From: Limimaricola sp027213785
Lineage (GTDB): Bacteria > Pseudomonadota > Alphaproteobacteria > Rhodobacterales > Rhodobacteraceae
Reading direction: 5' to 3'
Length of the DNA: 64,000 bases
Assembly: GCF_050847355.1 (NCBI RefSeq)
Contig: NZ_CP193755.1
Coordinates: 1,798,001 to 1,862,000, forward strand
The position numbers and the translations under genes are program-made. A model generated the notes under the pieces. The model saw only the letters and a list, made by a program, of their open reading frames with translations, was not told the DNA's origin and did no database searches. Of the stretch, positions 8,089 through 17,170 are shown in pieces. Numbering within the stretch: position 1 is the stretch's first letter; every line of letters begins with the position of its first letter.

Positions 8089-9471
8089 ATGTACCTTGTT
8101 AGCAGCATAACGCTCCGCGCCGTCCGCCAGGTTCTGGCCGGGGTCTTCCTGCTGCTGATGCCCACCCCCTCCCTCGCACAATCCCTGCTCGAACGGCTGG
8201 TCATGCCGGGCGATCTCATCGAGGGGCATGCCGAGCTGGAGGACGACTGCTCGAACTGCCATGTCTCCTTCTCGGAGGAAGGCGAATCCGAACTCTGCCT
8301 CGACTGCCACGAACTGGTCGATCGCGACATCGCCGAGCGGCGCGGCTTTCACGGCCGCAGGCAGGAGGTGCTGGAGCAGGAATGCCGGTACTGCCACACC
8401 GATCATGACGGGCGCGACGCCGATATCGTGCAGCTCGACACGGAAACCTTCGATCACACCGATACCGATTTCATGCTCGAAGGCGCGCATGCGATCCTGC
8501 CCTGCGCCTCCTGCCATGCGGACGAGGCCAAGTTCCGTGAGGCGCCGAACGACTGCGTCGGTTGCCACGAGGAGGACCAGCCGCATCAGGGGCGCCTCGG
8601 AACCGACTGCGCCGCCTGCCATGCCGAGACGGGCTGGGCCGAGCTGAAGCCCTTCGACCATTCCGAAACCGGCTTCGCGCTCGCGGGGGCACATGCGGAG
8701 GTGACCTGCACGTCCTGCCATGTCGGCGAGGTCTATGAGGGGCTGCCGACGGACTGCATCGGCTGCCACCAGATACAGGACGTGCATGCGGGGCGGTTCG
8801 GCGAGGAATGCGACACCTGCCACGTGGTCGAGGCCTGGACCGAGGTCAAGTTCGATCACGACCGAGACACCGAGTTCAGCTTGGTCGGTGCCCATGAGGA
8901 TGCGGCTTGCGAAGCCTGTCACGCGACCAACGCCTTCGCCGAGGATCTCGCCACCGACTGCTTTGGCTGCCACGAGGCCGACGACGCGCATGAGGGTCAG
9001 CTCGGCGAGGCCTGCGACACCTGCCACGCGCCGACCGGGTGGGCCGTCGACGTCGCCTTCGACCACGACATCACCCGCTTTCCCCTGCTCGGGCTGCACA
9101 CGCTCGTGCCTTGCGAGGGCTGCCATCTCGACCCCGCCTTCCGCTCGGCCAAGCCTTCCTGCGCGAGCTGCCACCAGGATGACGACATCCACGAGGGAAG
9201 CCTCTCCGACCAGTGCGAGACCTGCCACAATCCGAATGGCTGGGAGTTCTGGACCTTCGACCACGACACCGAAACCGACTTCGCCCTCACCGGCGCGCAT
9301 CAGGGCGTGAGCTGCGGATCGTGCCATACCGAGGCCGCGGCCACGAGCATGGCGATCTCCCGGGATTGCGTGTCCTGCCATGCCGAGGACGACGTCCATG
9401 ACGGCCGGTTCGGCAAGAACTGCAGCGCCTGCCACGACACGCAGGGCTTCGAGGACGCCCGGCTGCGATGA
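8089..9471 (+). CDS. Periplasmic multihaem cytochrome c with 18 CXXCH motifs
   Basis: 460 residues. The signal peptide (residues about 1-31, ending PTPSLAQ) is followed by 18 CXXCH haem-binding motifs spread evenly to the C-terminus: CSNCH, CLDCH, CRYCH, CASCH, CVGCH, CAACH, CTSCH, CIGCH, CDTCH, CEACH, CFGCH, CDTCH, CEGCH, CASCH, CETCH, CGSCH, CVSCH, CSACH. They recur in a repeated pattern with F-DH-T-F-L-GAH between motif groups, typical of cytochrome c3/c7-like arrays that form a haem wire. That gives about one haem per 25 residues. It begins at the base after the stop of the membrane b-type subunit. It probably carries electrons across the periplasm to or from the quinone pool. No outer membrane porin partner is seen, so the terminal donor or acceptor is unknown. 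Confidence 0.92.
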   Translation: MYLVSSITLRAVRQVLAGVFLLLMPTPSLAQSLLERLVMPGDLIEGHAELEDDCSNCHVSFSEEGESELCLDCHELVDRDIAERRGFHGRRQEVLEQECRYCHTDHDGRDADIVQLDTETFDHTDTDFMLEGAHAILPCASCHADEAKFREAPNDCVGCHEEDQPHQGRLGTDCAACHAETGWAELKPFDHSETGFALAGAHAEVTCTSCHVGEVYEGLPTDCIGCHQIQDVHAGRFGEECDTCHVVEAWTEVKFDHDRDTEFSLVGAHEDAACEACHATNAFAEDLATDCFGCHEADDAHEGQLGEACDTCHAPTGWAVDVAFDHDITRFPLLGLHTLVPCEGCHLDPAFRSAKPSCASCHQDDDIHEGSLSDQCETCHNPNGWEFWTFDHDTETDFALTGAHQGVSCGSCHTEAAATSMAISRDCVSCHAEDDVHDGRFGKNCSACHDTQGFEDARLR

Positions 9472-9709
9472 TCGGCGCGGCCGCGTGGCGGCGGGCCTTC
9501 CTCCGCACCTGACAGATGGGCGCGAGAGCCGTTGCCGCCAGGCGGGCCTGCTCGGAGAGGGACGCTTCTGGCCAGGAGGTGCCGACGTTTCGGCAGCGCC
9601 GCGCACCCGCCAAGCGTTGCCGTTTTGGCATCGGCCTAGCCGGAATTCTCTTCTTTATTGGATCACCCTGCGGCTCGATAGTCGCCTCGTGACCCGGAGG
9701 AGCACCCCC

Positions 9710-10051
9710 ATGGCCTATGTGATCGCGGAGCCCTGCATCGACATCAAGGATGGCGCCTGCACGCTGGCCTGCCCGGCGGACTGCATCTACGAAGGCGGGC
9801 GGATGTTCTACATCCACCCCGAGGAATGCATCAATTGCGGGCTGTGCCTGTCGATCTGCCCGGTCGACGCGATCCATTATGACCGGGAACTGCCGGAGGC
9901 CGCGCGCCCCTTCGAGGCCATCAACCGCGAATTCTTCGGCGCGGAGGTCAGCGGGCTCGGCGATCCCGGCGGCTGGGACAAGTCGGTCTCGACCGATGCG
10001 GACCACCCTCTCGTCGCGGCCTATCCGAAATCCGAACGCCAGACAGCCTGA
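9710..10051 (+). CDS. fdxA: Ferredoxin, two-cluster (FdxA / 7Fe type)
   Basis: 113 residues, cytoplasmic. Cysteines are arranged as in FdxA-type 7Fe-8Fe ferredoxins: CIDIKDGACTLACPADCIY near the N-terminus and CINCGLCLSICPVDAI at residues about 42-55, with a C-terminal extension usual for this family. The ATG at 9710 is preceded by CCCGGAGGAG with good spacing, and longer in-frame readings upstream overlap the multihaem gene region. It carries low-potential electrons; the partner is not shown by the sequence. About 240 bp without a gene separate it from the cytochrome, so it may have its own promoter. Confidence 0.9.
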   Translation: MAYVIAEPCIDIKDGACTLACPADCIYEGGRMFYIHPEECINCGLCLSICPVDAIHYDRELPEAARPFEAINREFFGAEVSGLGDPGGWDKSVSTDADHPLVAAYPKSERQTA

Positions 10052-10058
10052 GGTGCAG

Positions 10059-10946
10059 ATGTTCCCCAAACGACCGCGCGGCGTCATTGCCGCGATCGCT
10101 ACCGCCCTGACCGAAGACGGACGCCCCGATCCGGCGCCGATGCTGCGCCATGCGCGCTGGCTTCTGGACAATGGCTGCGACGCGCTCAACCTTCTCGGCA
10201 CCACCGGCGAGGCCAGCTCGCTGCCCGCTCCCGCGCGGATGGAGCTGATGAGCGTCCTTGCCCGCGAGATCGCCCCCGCCCGCATGATGGTCGGCACCGG
10301 CTGCCCGGATCTCGCCACCACCGTGACGTTGACCCGGCACGCGGCCGAGCTGGGCTTTGCCGCGGCGCTGGTGCTGCCGCCCTATTACTACAAGGGCGTC
10401 GACGAGGCCGGGCTGCACGCGTATTTCGAGCGGCTGATGGAGGCGACGGCGGACCGGCCGATCCCGATCTATCTCTACAATTTCCCGCAGATGACCGGGC
10501 TTCGCTTCGAGCCGGGCTTCGCGGCCTGGCTCAAGGCCAGCTTCCCGGACCGGATCGCCGGGGCCAAGGACAGCTCCGGCGATCTCGACTACGCCGCCGA
10601 GCTTGCGCGGATCGGGGGTTTCGACGTGTTTCCGAGCGACGAGGCCGCGCTCGCGCAATGCGAGGCGCGCGGCTTTGCGGGCTGCATCTCGGCCACCGTC
10701 AATCTCACCGCGCCGCTGGCGCAGCGGCTCTGGACCGATCCCGCGGACGCCGCCCTTGCGAATGAGGTCGGCCGCCGCCGCCGCGCCATCGCGGCGACGC
10801 CGTTGATCCCCAGCGTCAAGGCGCTGGTCGCGCGGCTGCACGACCTGCCGGGCTATGCCCGCGTGCTGCTGCCGCTTGCCCCGCTCACCGATGAACAGGC
10901 ACGGGCCCTGCCCGAGCTGTCCCCGCACGCCGCCGAGCCGGCCTGA
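10059..10946 (+). CDS. Dihydrodipicolinate synthase/N-acetylneuraminate lyase family protein
   Basis: 295 residues, a complete (beta/alpha)8 lyase of the DHDPS family. The diagnostic elements are GTTGEASSL near residue 48 (pyruvate carboxylate binding), the tyrosine in YLYNFPQMTG, and Schiff-base lysine K170 in IAGAKDSSGDL. Members act as aldolases or as dehydratases on sugar acids. Lysine biosynthesis is less likely here because the next gene is an aldehyde dehydrogenase, a pairing seen in sugar-acid and hydroxyproline catabolism, where a 2-keto-3-deoxy acid gives alpha-ketoglutarate semialdehyde. The ATG at 10059 sits just after the ferredoxin stop with TGAGGTG as ribosome binding site. Confidence 0.85.
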   Translation: MFPKRPRGVIAAIATALTEDGRPDPAPMLRHARWLLDNGCDALNLLGTTGEASSLPAPARMELMSVLAREIAPARMMVGTGCPDLATTVTLTRHAAELGFAAALVLPPYYYKGVDEAGLHAYFERLMEATADRPIPIYLYNFPQMTGLRFEPGFAAWLKASFPDRIAGAKDSSGDLDYAAELARIGGFDVFPSDEAALAQCEARGFAGCISATVNLTAPLAQRLWTDPADAALANEVGRRRRAIAATPLIPSVKALVARLHDLPGYARVLLPLAPLTDEQARALPELSPHAAEPA

Positions 10947-10979
10947 GCGACAATTTTCCAGAACGACAGGACAGACCAG

Positions 10980-12434
10980 ATGAAGATGAACGACGTGACC
11001 AAGCAGCACCGCAACCTGATCGCGGGCGAATGGGTCGAGGGCGCGGACGTCAACGAGAACCGCAACCCCGCCAATACCGACGAGATCGTAGGGCTTTATG
11101 CCCGCGCCTCCAAGGACGACGCCAAGCGCGCCATCGCCGCGGCCCGCGCCGCCTTTCCCGCCTGGAGCCGCTCCGGTCCACAGCAGCGCCATGACCTGCT
11201 GAGGAAGGTCTCGGACACCATCGCCGCGCGTGCCGAGGAGCTGGGCGAACTTCTGGCCCGCGAGGAGGGCAAGACCTTTGCCGAGGCCAAGGGCGAGGTG
11301 ATGCGCGCCTCCCAGGTCTTCGGCTTCTTCGCGGGCGAGACGCTGCGCCAGACCGGCGACGCGATCGACAGCGTGCGCCCCGGCGTCGAGGTCATGGTGC
11401 AGCGCGAGGCGCTGGGCGTGATCGGGCTGATCACCCCGTGGAACTTCCCCATCGCGATCCCGGCCTGGAAGATCGCCCCGGCGCTGGCCTATGGCAACTG
11501 CGTGGTTCTCAAGCCCGCCGATCTGACGCCGGGCTGCGCCTGGGCGCTCGCGGAGATCCTCCACGAGGCGGGCGTGCCCGAGGGCGTGTTCAACCTCGTC
11601 ATGGGCCGCGGCTCGGAGGTCGGCGCCGAGATCCTCGACAACCCCGAGATCGACGCGGTAAGCTTTACCGGCTCGGTCGAGACCGGGCGCATGGTCGCGG
11701 AGAAATGCGTGGCGCAGATGAAGAAGGTGCAGCTCGAGATGGGCGGCAAGAACCCTCTCGTGGTGCTCGACGACGCCGATCTCGACACGGCGGTGAACTG
11801 CGCGCTGAACGGTGCCTTCTTCTCGACCGGCCAGCGCTGCACCGCCTCGTCGCGACTGATCGTGACCGAGGGCATCCATGACCGTTTCGTCGAGGCGCTG
11901 ACCGAGAAGCTCAAGGCGCTCAAGGTCGGCGACCCGATGGACGATGCTGTCCATATCGGCCCGGTGGTCGATGAGAACCAGCTCGAACAGAATAAGCGTT
12001 ACGTGAAGATCGGCCAGGACGAAGGCGCCACACTGGTCTGCGGCGGCGAGGTGATCGAAGGGCCGACGCCCGGCCACTTCATGACGCCCGCGCTCTTTAC
12101 GAACACCACCAACGAGATGCGCATCAACCGCGAGGAAATCTTCGGCCCCGTCGCCACCGTCATCAAGGTCGCCGACTACGACGAGGCGCTGCGCGTGGCC
12201 AACGACACCGATTTCGGCCTCTCCGCCGGGATCTGCACCACCAGCCTCGGTCGCGCCGCGCATTTCCGCCGCCACGCCGAAGCCGGCATGGTGATGGTCA
12301 ACCTGCCGACGGCGGGCGTCGATTACCACACGCCGTTCGGCGGGCGTAAGGGATCGAGCTACGGCCCGCGCGAGCAGGGGCAATACGCGCGCGAATTCTA
12401 CACCACGGTCAAGACCACCTACATCCAGGCCTGA
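10980..12434 (+). CDS. NAD(P)-dependent aldehyde dehydrogenase, probable 2,5-dioxovalerate dehydrogenase type
   Basis: 484 residues, full-length aldehyde dehydrogenase. The catalytic pair is visible: general base E253 in LEMGGKNP and nucleophile C287 in FSTGQRCTASS. The cofactor-binding segments TPWNFPIAIPAWK and FTGSVETG are present, as is the C-terminal PFGGRKGSSYGPREQG. Sequence style and the adjacent DHDPS-family gene point to alpha-ketoglutarate semialdehyde (2,5-dioxovalerate) oxidation to 2-oxoglutarate, but the substrate is inferred from context. It is the last gene of the rightward set and is followed by a strong terminator. Confidence 0.88.
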   Translation: MKMNDVTKQHRNLIAGEWVEGADVNENRNPANTDEIVGLYARASKDDAKRAIAAARAAFPAWSRSGPQQRHDLLRKVSDTIAARAEELGELLAREEGKTFAEAKGEVMRASQVFGFFAGETLRQTGDAIDSVRPGVEVMVQREALGVIGLITPWNFPIAIPAWKIAPALAYGNCVVLKPADLTPGCAWALAEILHEAGVPEGVFNLVMGRGSEVGAEILDNPEIDAVSFTGSVETGRMVAEKCVAQMKKVQLEMGGKNPLVVLDDADLDTAVNCALNGAFFSTGQRCTASSRLIVTEGIHDRFVEALTEKLKALKVGDPMDDAVHIGPVVDENQLEQNKRYVKIGQDEGATLVCGGEVIEGPTPGHFMTPALFTNTTNEMRINREEIFGPVATVIKVADYDEALRVANDTDFGLSAGICTTSLGRAAHFRRHAEAGMVMVNLPTAGVDYHTPFGGRKGSSYGPREQGQYAREFYTTVKTTYIQA

Positions 12435-12470
12435 CCGGCACGGCGTCACCACCTCCTCCCGGTGACCCCC

Positions 12471-12506
12471 GGCGCGCGCCCGCTTCCCCGCGGCGCGCGC
12501 CTTTTT
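12471..12506 (+). terminator. Intrinsic terminator after the aldehyde dehydrogenase gene
   Basis: Two copies of the self-complementary GGCGCGCGCC (12471-12480 and 12492-12501) can form a 10-bp stem with an 11-nt loop, followed at once by TTTTT. This is the clearest rho-independent terminator in the window and ends the rightward 9.7-12.4 kb transcription unit. Confidence 0.9.
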
Positions 12507-12595
12507 CGATGCGGCCCTGCCATGGCGAGCGCGTGCTATGCTGGGGAGGGACCGGGGCGTCCAGCCCCGCGCATCGAGGCGAGGGAGGTCCAGCC

Positions 12596-12892
12596 ATGAT
12601 CATGCGGATATTTCAGGTCGTGACCCGGCCCGGCAAGGAAGCGGCTTTCGAACGCTTTTTCCGCGAGACGGCGATCCCGCTCATGCGGGCCACGGACGGT
12701 CTCGTGCAGGTGCTGCCCGGCGCCGCGCGCCCCGACAGCCCGCGCGAATTCGCCTTCGTGATGATCTGGCGCGATCTCGACGCGCTCCGGGCCTTCGCGG
12801 GCGAGGATTACACGCAGCCCCATGTCGACCCGGCCGAGGCCGAGCTGGTCGAGTCCCGCAGCATCCGCCATTACGACCTGGTCGAGGTCTGA
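12596..12892 (+). CDS. Antibiotic biosynthesis monooxygenase (ABM) domain protein
   Basis: 98 residues, a single ferredoxin-like dimeric alpha/beta-barrel (ABM/EthD type) domain: MIMRIFQVVTRPGKEAAFE, then FVMIWRDLDALRAFAG and a C-terminal strand VESRSIRHYDLVEV. Such proteins include small cofactor-free monooxygenases and detoxifying enzymes, and the substrate cannot be told. The ATG at 12596 is preceded by GAGGGAGGT, an excellent ribosome binding site. It stands alone, downstream of the terminator, and converges with the amidohydrolase gene 10 bp away. Confidence 0.8.
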   Translation: MIMRIFQVVTRPGKEAAFERFFRETAIPLMRATDGLVQVLPGAARPDSPREFAFVMIWRDLDALRAFAGEDYTQPHVDPAEAELVESRSIRHYDLVEV

Positions 12893-12902
12893 GCCGCCCG
12901 CC

Positions 12903-14291
12903 TCAGCTTTGCGCGTAATGCGCCTTCGTCAGCGCCGCGATCCGCGCGACATCGACCCGCAGCGCGTCGAGACGCGGCAGGTCGGCGCGGGCCTGCGCCA
13001 TCAGCTCGGCCAGGGCCGCATCGGCATCGAAGCCGGTGAGCGCCCCGTCGCGCAGCACCGCGCGGCCCGCGACCACGAGATCGCGGACATGGCGCGCGCC
13101 CATCCGGGCCAGCAGCCTCTCGCCCGGCGCGTCGTCGGGCCACAGCGCCTCGGCGCTCAGCGTGGCCCAGTCGAGCGTCACCACGTCGGCCCCTTCCGGC
13201 ATCGCGCCGATATCGGCATTGGTCCTGCAGGCCGCGTCGAAGACGGCGGCCACGGGCATCTCGGTTTCCAGCCCCCGCCCCGCCTGCAGCAAGCCGAAGA
13301 GCCGCATCTCGGCCCAGATGTCCTGCGCGTCGTCGAACCCGGTGCCGTCGAGGCCGATGCCGGTCGCCACGCGCGCGCGGACCGCGCCGGGCAGGATGCC
13401 CGATCGCAGCCGCAGATTGGCCGAGGGGTTCGAGGCGAGCCGCACGCCGCGTTCGGCCAGAAGCTCCGCCTCGGCCTCGGTCAATTGCACGCCATGCGCC
13501 ACGGTGAGGCGCGGCGACAGGAACCCGATCGCGTCGAGATGCGCGACCACCCCGCCCGGAAAGCGCCGGTCGAGCCAGTCGCGCTGGCGCGGGCTTTCCA
13601 GCAGATGCATGTGGATGCGCCGGTCGTGGCGCTCGGAGGCCTCGGCCACCGCCTCCAGCATCGCGTCCGAGCACCATTGCGGGCCGATGGGGCCGAGCTG
13701 CACGTCGACCATCGGCCCGGCATGGCGCCGGGCGATCTCCTCCACGGCGGCGATCTGCTGGGGGATCGGCGCATAGCGCGGCAGCAGCCCGTCGAGCCAA
13801 TCCGCATCGGCAGCATCGAGGCTCTGCCGGTAGGCCTCCGCCCCGCCATAGACCAGTGGCGAGGCATCGAGCAGCGGACAGCTCAGCGCCAGCCGGATCC
13901 CGACATCACGCGCCGCGCGGACCACCTCGCCCGCCTCCTCGACCAGCCGGTCGGCATTGAGCGAGTTATGGCAATGCACGGTGCCCGCGCAGCCGGCGCG
14001 GGCCAGCCGCGAAAAGGCGACCAGCGCCTCGAGATAGGGATCGGTGCGCGGCCTGAGCCGCAGCCCGGCGATCCACGGCTCCAGCGCGTCGTCATTCGCC
14101 CCGAAATCGAGCGTGCGGATGCCGTAGCCATGATCGTGCCCGTTGATCGGCGCGGGCAGCGCCATCAGCCCGGTGCCGCCCTGCCCCGGCACCGCCTGCG
14201 GTTCGGGGCCGAAGGTGATGCGGCGCGGCCCCTCGGGGGCGCCGTGCCCGGGGCGCGGCCACCAGCGGTCGACCTCGAGCGCGAGGCTCAC
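12903..14291 (-). CDS. Amidohydrolase family protein (cytosine deaminase/chlorohydrolase-like)
   Basis: 462 residues starting at a GTG (14291) that overlaps the LysR stop as GTGA. The metal-dependent amidohydrolase barrel is recognised from NGHDHGYG (HxH metal ligands), the later histidine segments HCHNSLNAD and HMHLLESP, VAHGVQLT (metal-binding His) and a late Asp in GIGLDGTGFDD. These place it in the deaminase/hydrolase superfamily acting on C-N or amide bonds. No signal peptide is seen, so it is cytoplasmic. It is the last gene of the 21.2-12.9 kb uptake and catabolism operon and probably acts on the imported compound or an intermediate. Confidence 0.85.
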   Translation of the reverse strand: MSLALEVDRWWPRPGHGAPEGPRRITFGPEPQAVPGQGGTGLMALPAPINGHDHGYGIRTLDFGANDDALEPWIAGLRLRPRTDPYLEALVAFSRLARAGCAGTVHCHNSLNADRLVEEAGEVVRAARDVGIRLALSCPLLDASPLVYGGAEAYRQSLDAADADWLDGLLPRYAPIPQQIAAVEEIARRHAGPMVDVQLGPIGPQWCSDAMLEAVAEASERHDRRIHMHLLESPRQRDWLDRRFPGGVVAHLDAIGFLSPRLTVAHGVQLTEAEAELLAERGVRLASNPSANLRLRSGILPGAVRARVATGIGLDGTGFDDAQDIWAEMRLFGLLQAGRGLETEMPVAAVFDAACRTNADIGAMPEGADVVTLDWATLSAEALWPDDAPGERLLARMGARHVRDLVVAGRAVLRDGALTGFDADAALAELMAQARADLPRLDALRVDVARIAALTKAHYAQS

Positions 14292-15226
14292 GCGCCTTCC
14301 AGCGCGTTGAACTTGCGCATCCACGGCGCGTCGCGCAGCTCCTCCAGCCCCTCGGTCAGCTGCGCGACGAGGGCCTCGGCGGCCTGCGTCAGCTTGCGGC
14401 GGCGCGGCACCAGAAGCCCCAGTTCCAGGCCCCCGAGGCGCGTGCCCGCGAGCGGTACCGCGGCGATGCTGCCTTCGGTGAGTTCGCGCACCATGCCCAG
14501 CGGCGTGTAGAAGGCGACACCGTCGCCTTCGAGGATCAGCGGCTTGAGCATCAGCAGGTTGTTGGAGGCCGCCAGCACCCGGCCGGTGCGGTTGAGCACC
14601 GACAGTTCCATCTCGATCAACGAGCGGATCGGCGCGGTGTCGAGCTGCAAGAGCAGGTTGTAGGCGGCGCAGTCGGCCAGGGTCACCGAGGCGCGATCCG
14701 CCAGCGGGTGGTCCTTGGCGACCATCGCCATCAGCGGCATCGGGATCGGCGAGATGAACTCGGTGTCCTCTGGCCGCGCGAGGCTGAAGGTGATGCCGAG
14801 ATCGGCCTCGCCCTCGGCGACCATGGTGGCGACGGTGCCATGCGCGCCGGTGCGCACCCGGAAATCGACCTTGGGATGGGCCTTGTGATAGCGGCTCACC
14901 TGCTCGGGCAGGAAGCTCACCAGCAGGCTGTCGAGCGAGGCGATCGAGACGGTGCCGGTCTTTTCGCCCCTGAGCGCGCCCAGCTCGCCCTTGAGCACCT
15001 CGAAATCGTTCAAGGTCTGATCGGCATGGGCCAAGAGCCGCTTGCCCGCCTGCGTCAGCCGCAAGCCCCCCGGCAGCCGCTCGAACAGCGGCGTGCCGAG
15101 CTCGTCCTCGACCTTCTGGATCTGCCGGCTGATCGCGGAGGAGGCGACATGCAGCTGCTCGGAGGCCGCGCGGATCGATCCCGCGCGGGCCACCACCGTG
15201 AAATAGCGCAGGAAGGCTGCGTGCAT
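14288..15226 (-). CDS. LysR-family transcriptional regulator
   Basis: 312 residues. An N-terminal winged helix-turn-helix (residues about 1-60: AAFLRYFTVVARAGSIRAASEQLHV then SAISRQIQKVEDELG) is followed by a LysR substrate-binding domain (SIASLDSLLVSFLPEQV, GTVATMVAEGEADLGI). Start MHAAFL at 15226 fits the family; an upstream ATG would add 25 unlikely residues. Unusually, the regulator lies inside the operon between the enoyl-CoA hydratase and amidohydrolase genes and in the same direction, so it probably autoregulates with the catabolic genes. The effector is likely the substrate or a CoA ester. Confidence 0.92.
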   Translation of the reverse strand: MHAAFLRYFTVVARAGSIRAASEQLHVASSAISRQIQKVEDELGTPLFERLPGGLRLTQAGKRLLAHADQTLNDFEVLKGELGALRGEKTGTVSIASLDSLLVSFLPEQVSRYHKAHPKVDFRVRTGAHGTVATMVAEGEADLGITFSLARPEDTEFISPIPMPLMAMVAKDHPLADRASVTLADCAAYNLLLQLDTAPIRSLIEMELSVLNRTGRVLAASNNLLMLKPLILEGDGVAFYTPLGMVRELTEGSIAAVPLAGTRLGGLELGLLVPRRRKLTQAAEALVAQLTEGLEELRDAPWMRKFNALEGA

Positions 15227-15239
15227 GTCGTCTCTCCGG

Positions 15240-16013
15240 TCAGGCGCCTTGCCAGACCGGCGCGCGCTTTTCGAGGAAGGCGCGAACGCCCTCGTCAGCA
15301 TCGGCGCTTTTGAGCGCCTTCACAACCGCGGGCAGTTTCATCGCCTGCGCCTCGGACGGGCTCAGATGGCCGGTGCGGTTCACCACCTGCTTGATCGCGC
15401 GCAGCGACAGCGGCGCGGAGGCGGCGATATCCTCGATCCAGCGCTCGGTGACGGCGTCGAGTTCGCCCTGCCCCGCCACCTCGTTGACGAGGCCGAAGCG
15501 CTCCATCGTGGCCGCGTCGATGCGCCGCCCGCCCAGCATCACCCCCATGGCGAGGTTGTGCGGGATCTTGCGCTGCAGCATCACCATGCCGCCATCGAGC
15601 GGCATCCGCCCCACCCGCGCCTCGGGCAGGCCGAACTTCGCGGTCTCGGCGGCCACCACGATGTCGGCCCCCAGCACCATCTCGAAGCCGCCGCCCAGCG
15701 CGTAGCCGTTGACGCGCGCGATCAGCGGCACGTCGAGCGAGCGGCGAAACGAGATGCCGCCAAAGCCGTTGGGGCGCGGCGCGGCCCAGTATTCGAGGCC
15801 CGAAAGCGACGAGTCCTTCATGTCGGCGCCGACCGAGAAGGCCTTCTCCCCGGCCCCGGTGAGGACCGCGACGGAGATGTCGTCGCGCTCCTCGATGTCG
15901 CACCAGATCCGCTCCAGCGCGGCCTCGGTCTTCTGGTCGATCGCGTTCATCACCTCGGGCCGGTCGATGGTGACCCGGGCGACGCGGTCGCGGACTTCGT
16001 AATGGACGCTCAT
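15240..16013 (-). CDS. Enoyl-CoA hydratase/isomerase family protein
   Basis: 257 residues, the normal crotonase length. Conserved features are the CoA/oxyanion-hole segments GEKAFSVGADMKD and GYALGGGFEMVLGADIV, and the Glu-bearing FGLPEARVGRMPLDGG. It hydrates or isomerises an acyl-CoA in the same pathway as the CoA-transferase that overlaps it upstream (ATGA). The actual acyl group is unknown. Confidence 0.9.
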   Translation of the reverse strand: MSVHYEVRDRVARVTIDRPEVMNAIDQKTEAALERIWCDIEERDDISVAVLTGAGEKAFSVGADMKDSSLSGLEYWAAPRPNGFGGISFRRSLDVPLIARVNGYALGGGFEMVLGADIVVAAETAKFGLPEARVGRMPLDGGMVMLQRKIPHNLAMGVMLGGRRIDAATMERFGLVNEVAGQGELDAVTERWIEDIAASAPLSLRAIKQVVNRTGHLSPSEAQAMKLPAVVKALKSADADEGVRAFLEKRAPVWQGA

Positions 16014-17170
16014 GCCACCTGCGCCTTCTTCGGGGCGAGCCCGGAGAGGATCTCGCCATTGTGCTCGCCGAGCTGCGGCGGGCCCTGACGGACGCTGAGC
16101 GGCGCGGCCGACATGTCGATCGGGCTGCCGACGAGGCGGATCTTGCCCGCCGGCGTCTCGCCCGCCTCGATCACCATGTTGTTCACGATGGTCTGCTCGT
16201 CATCGAGCGCCTCCGCGAGCGTGCGCACCGGCGCGCAGAGGATGTCGACCTCCTCCAGCCGCTGCAGCCAGTGCTCGCGGCTGTTCTTGGCGAATTCGCG
16301 CTTGAAGATCGCCTGCAGCTCGGCGCGGTGCGCGGCCTGCGCGTCGAAGTCGCGGAAACGCTCTTCCTTCGACAGGTCCTCGATCCCGATCGCGGTGCAG
16401 ATGTCGCGCAGCGGGTTTTCCTTGAACGCGCCGACCATGACGAAGGGCTCGGTCGTGGTCTCGAACACACCGGTGAGCGGGAACGCGCCCCAGTTCAGGT
16501 CGCGGCCACGCATCATGTGCGCCGCCGCCTCCTGCATCTGCATCGCCAGCATCGAGGAATAGAGGCTCACCGCCACCTGCTGGCCCTCGCCGGTCTTCTG
16601 GCGCTGCAGGATCGCCAGCAGCACGCCTTGGACGAGGTGCATGCCGGCGGTGTAGTCGCACAGCGCGGTCGAGAAAATCGCGCGCGGCAGCTCGGGGTCC
16701 GAGCGGCGTTCCATCACGCCGCTCATCGCCTGGGCGAGGATGTCCTGCCCGCCCTTGTGCTTGTTGGGACCTTCGAGGCCGAAGCCGGTGCCCACGGCGA
16801 AGATGATGCCGGGGTTGCGCTTCTTCAGGTCCTCGTAGCCCATCCCCATCCGCTCCATCACGCCGGGGCGGAAGTTGTTGACCACGACATCGGCGGTGTC
16901 GATCAGCTCGAGCACCTGGGCGCGGGCCTCCTCGGATTTGAGGTTGAGAGCCAAGCTCTTCTTGTTGCGATTGAGCGAGCAGAAGATCGGGTTGTTGAGC
17001 CCGTCCGGGTCGGCGCCCAGCGACCAGCGCGACAGGTCGCCGATCTTCTCCTTTTCGACCTTGATCACCTCGGCGCCGTAGTCGGCAAGCACCTGGGTGC
17101 AGGAGGGTCCGAGCATCACCTGGGTGAAATCGATCACCTTGATGCCATCGAGGGGGAGCGGTTGGGTCAT
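16010..17170 (-). CDS. Class III (CaiB/BaiF) CoA-transferase
   Basis: 386 residues. N-terminal LPLDGIKVIDFTQVMLGPSC and LADYGAEVIKVE are hallmarks of the CaiB/BaiF family. The catalytic aspartate is expected in KGGQDILAQAMSG, and VALYDS-like SLYSSMLAMQMQEA follows. These enzymes move CoA onto carboxylic acids, which would activate the imported acid for the adjacent enoyl-CoA hydratase. The start at 17170 shares a base with the stop of the FAD oxidoreductase gene, indicating tight co-translation. Confidence 0.92.
   Translation of the reverse strand: MTQPLPLDGIKVIDFTQVMLGPSCTQVLADYGAEVIKVEKEKIGDLSRWSLGADPDGLNNPIFCSLNRNKKSLALNLKSEEARAQVLELIDTADVVVNNFRPGVMERMGMGYEDLKKRNPGIIFAVGTGFGLEGPNKHKGGQDILAQAMSGVMERRSDPELPRAIFSTALCDYTAGMHLVQGVLLAILQRQKTGEGQQVAVSLYSSMLAMQMQEAAAHMMRGRDLNWGAFPLTGVFETTTEPFVMVGAFKENPLRDICTAIGIEDLSKEERFRDFDAQAAHRAELQAIFKREFAKNSREHWLQRLEEVDILCAPVRTLAEALDDEQTIVNNMVIEAGETPAGKIRLVGSPIDMSAAPLSVRQGPPQLGEHNGEILSGLAPKKAQVA

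Noticed and set aside
9948..12452. 834-residue minus-strand frame opposite the DHDPS-family and aldehyde dehydrogenase genes
   Set aside because: The plus strand carries intact catalytic motifs and proper starts; the minus product has no family features.
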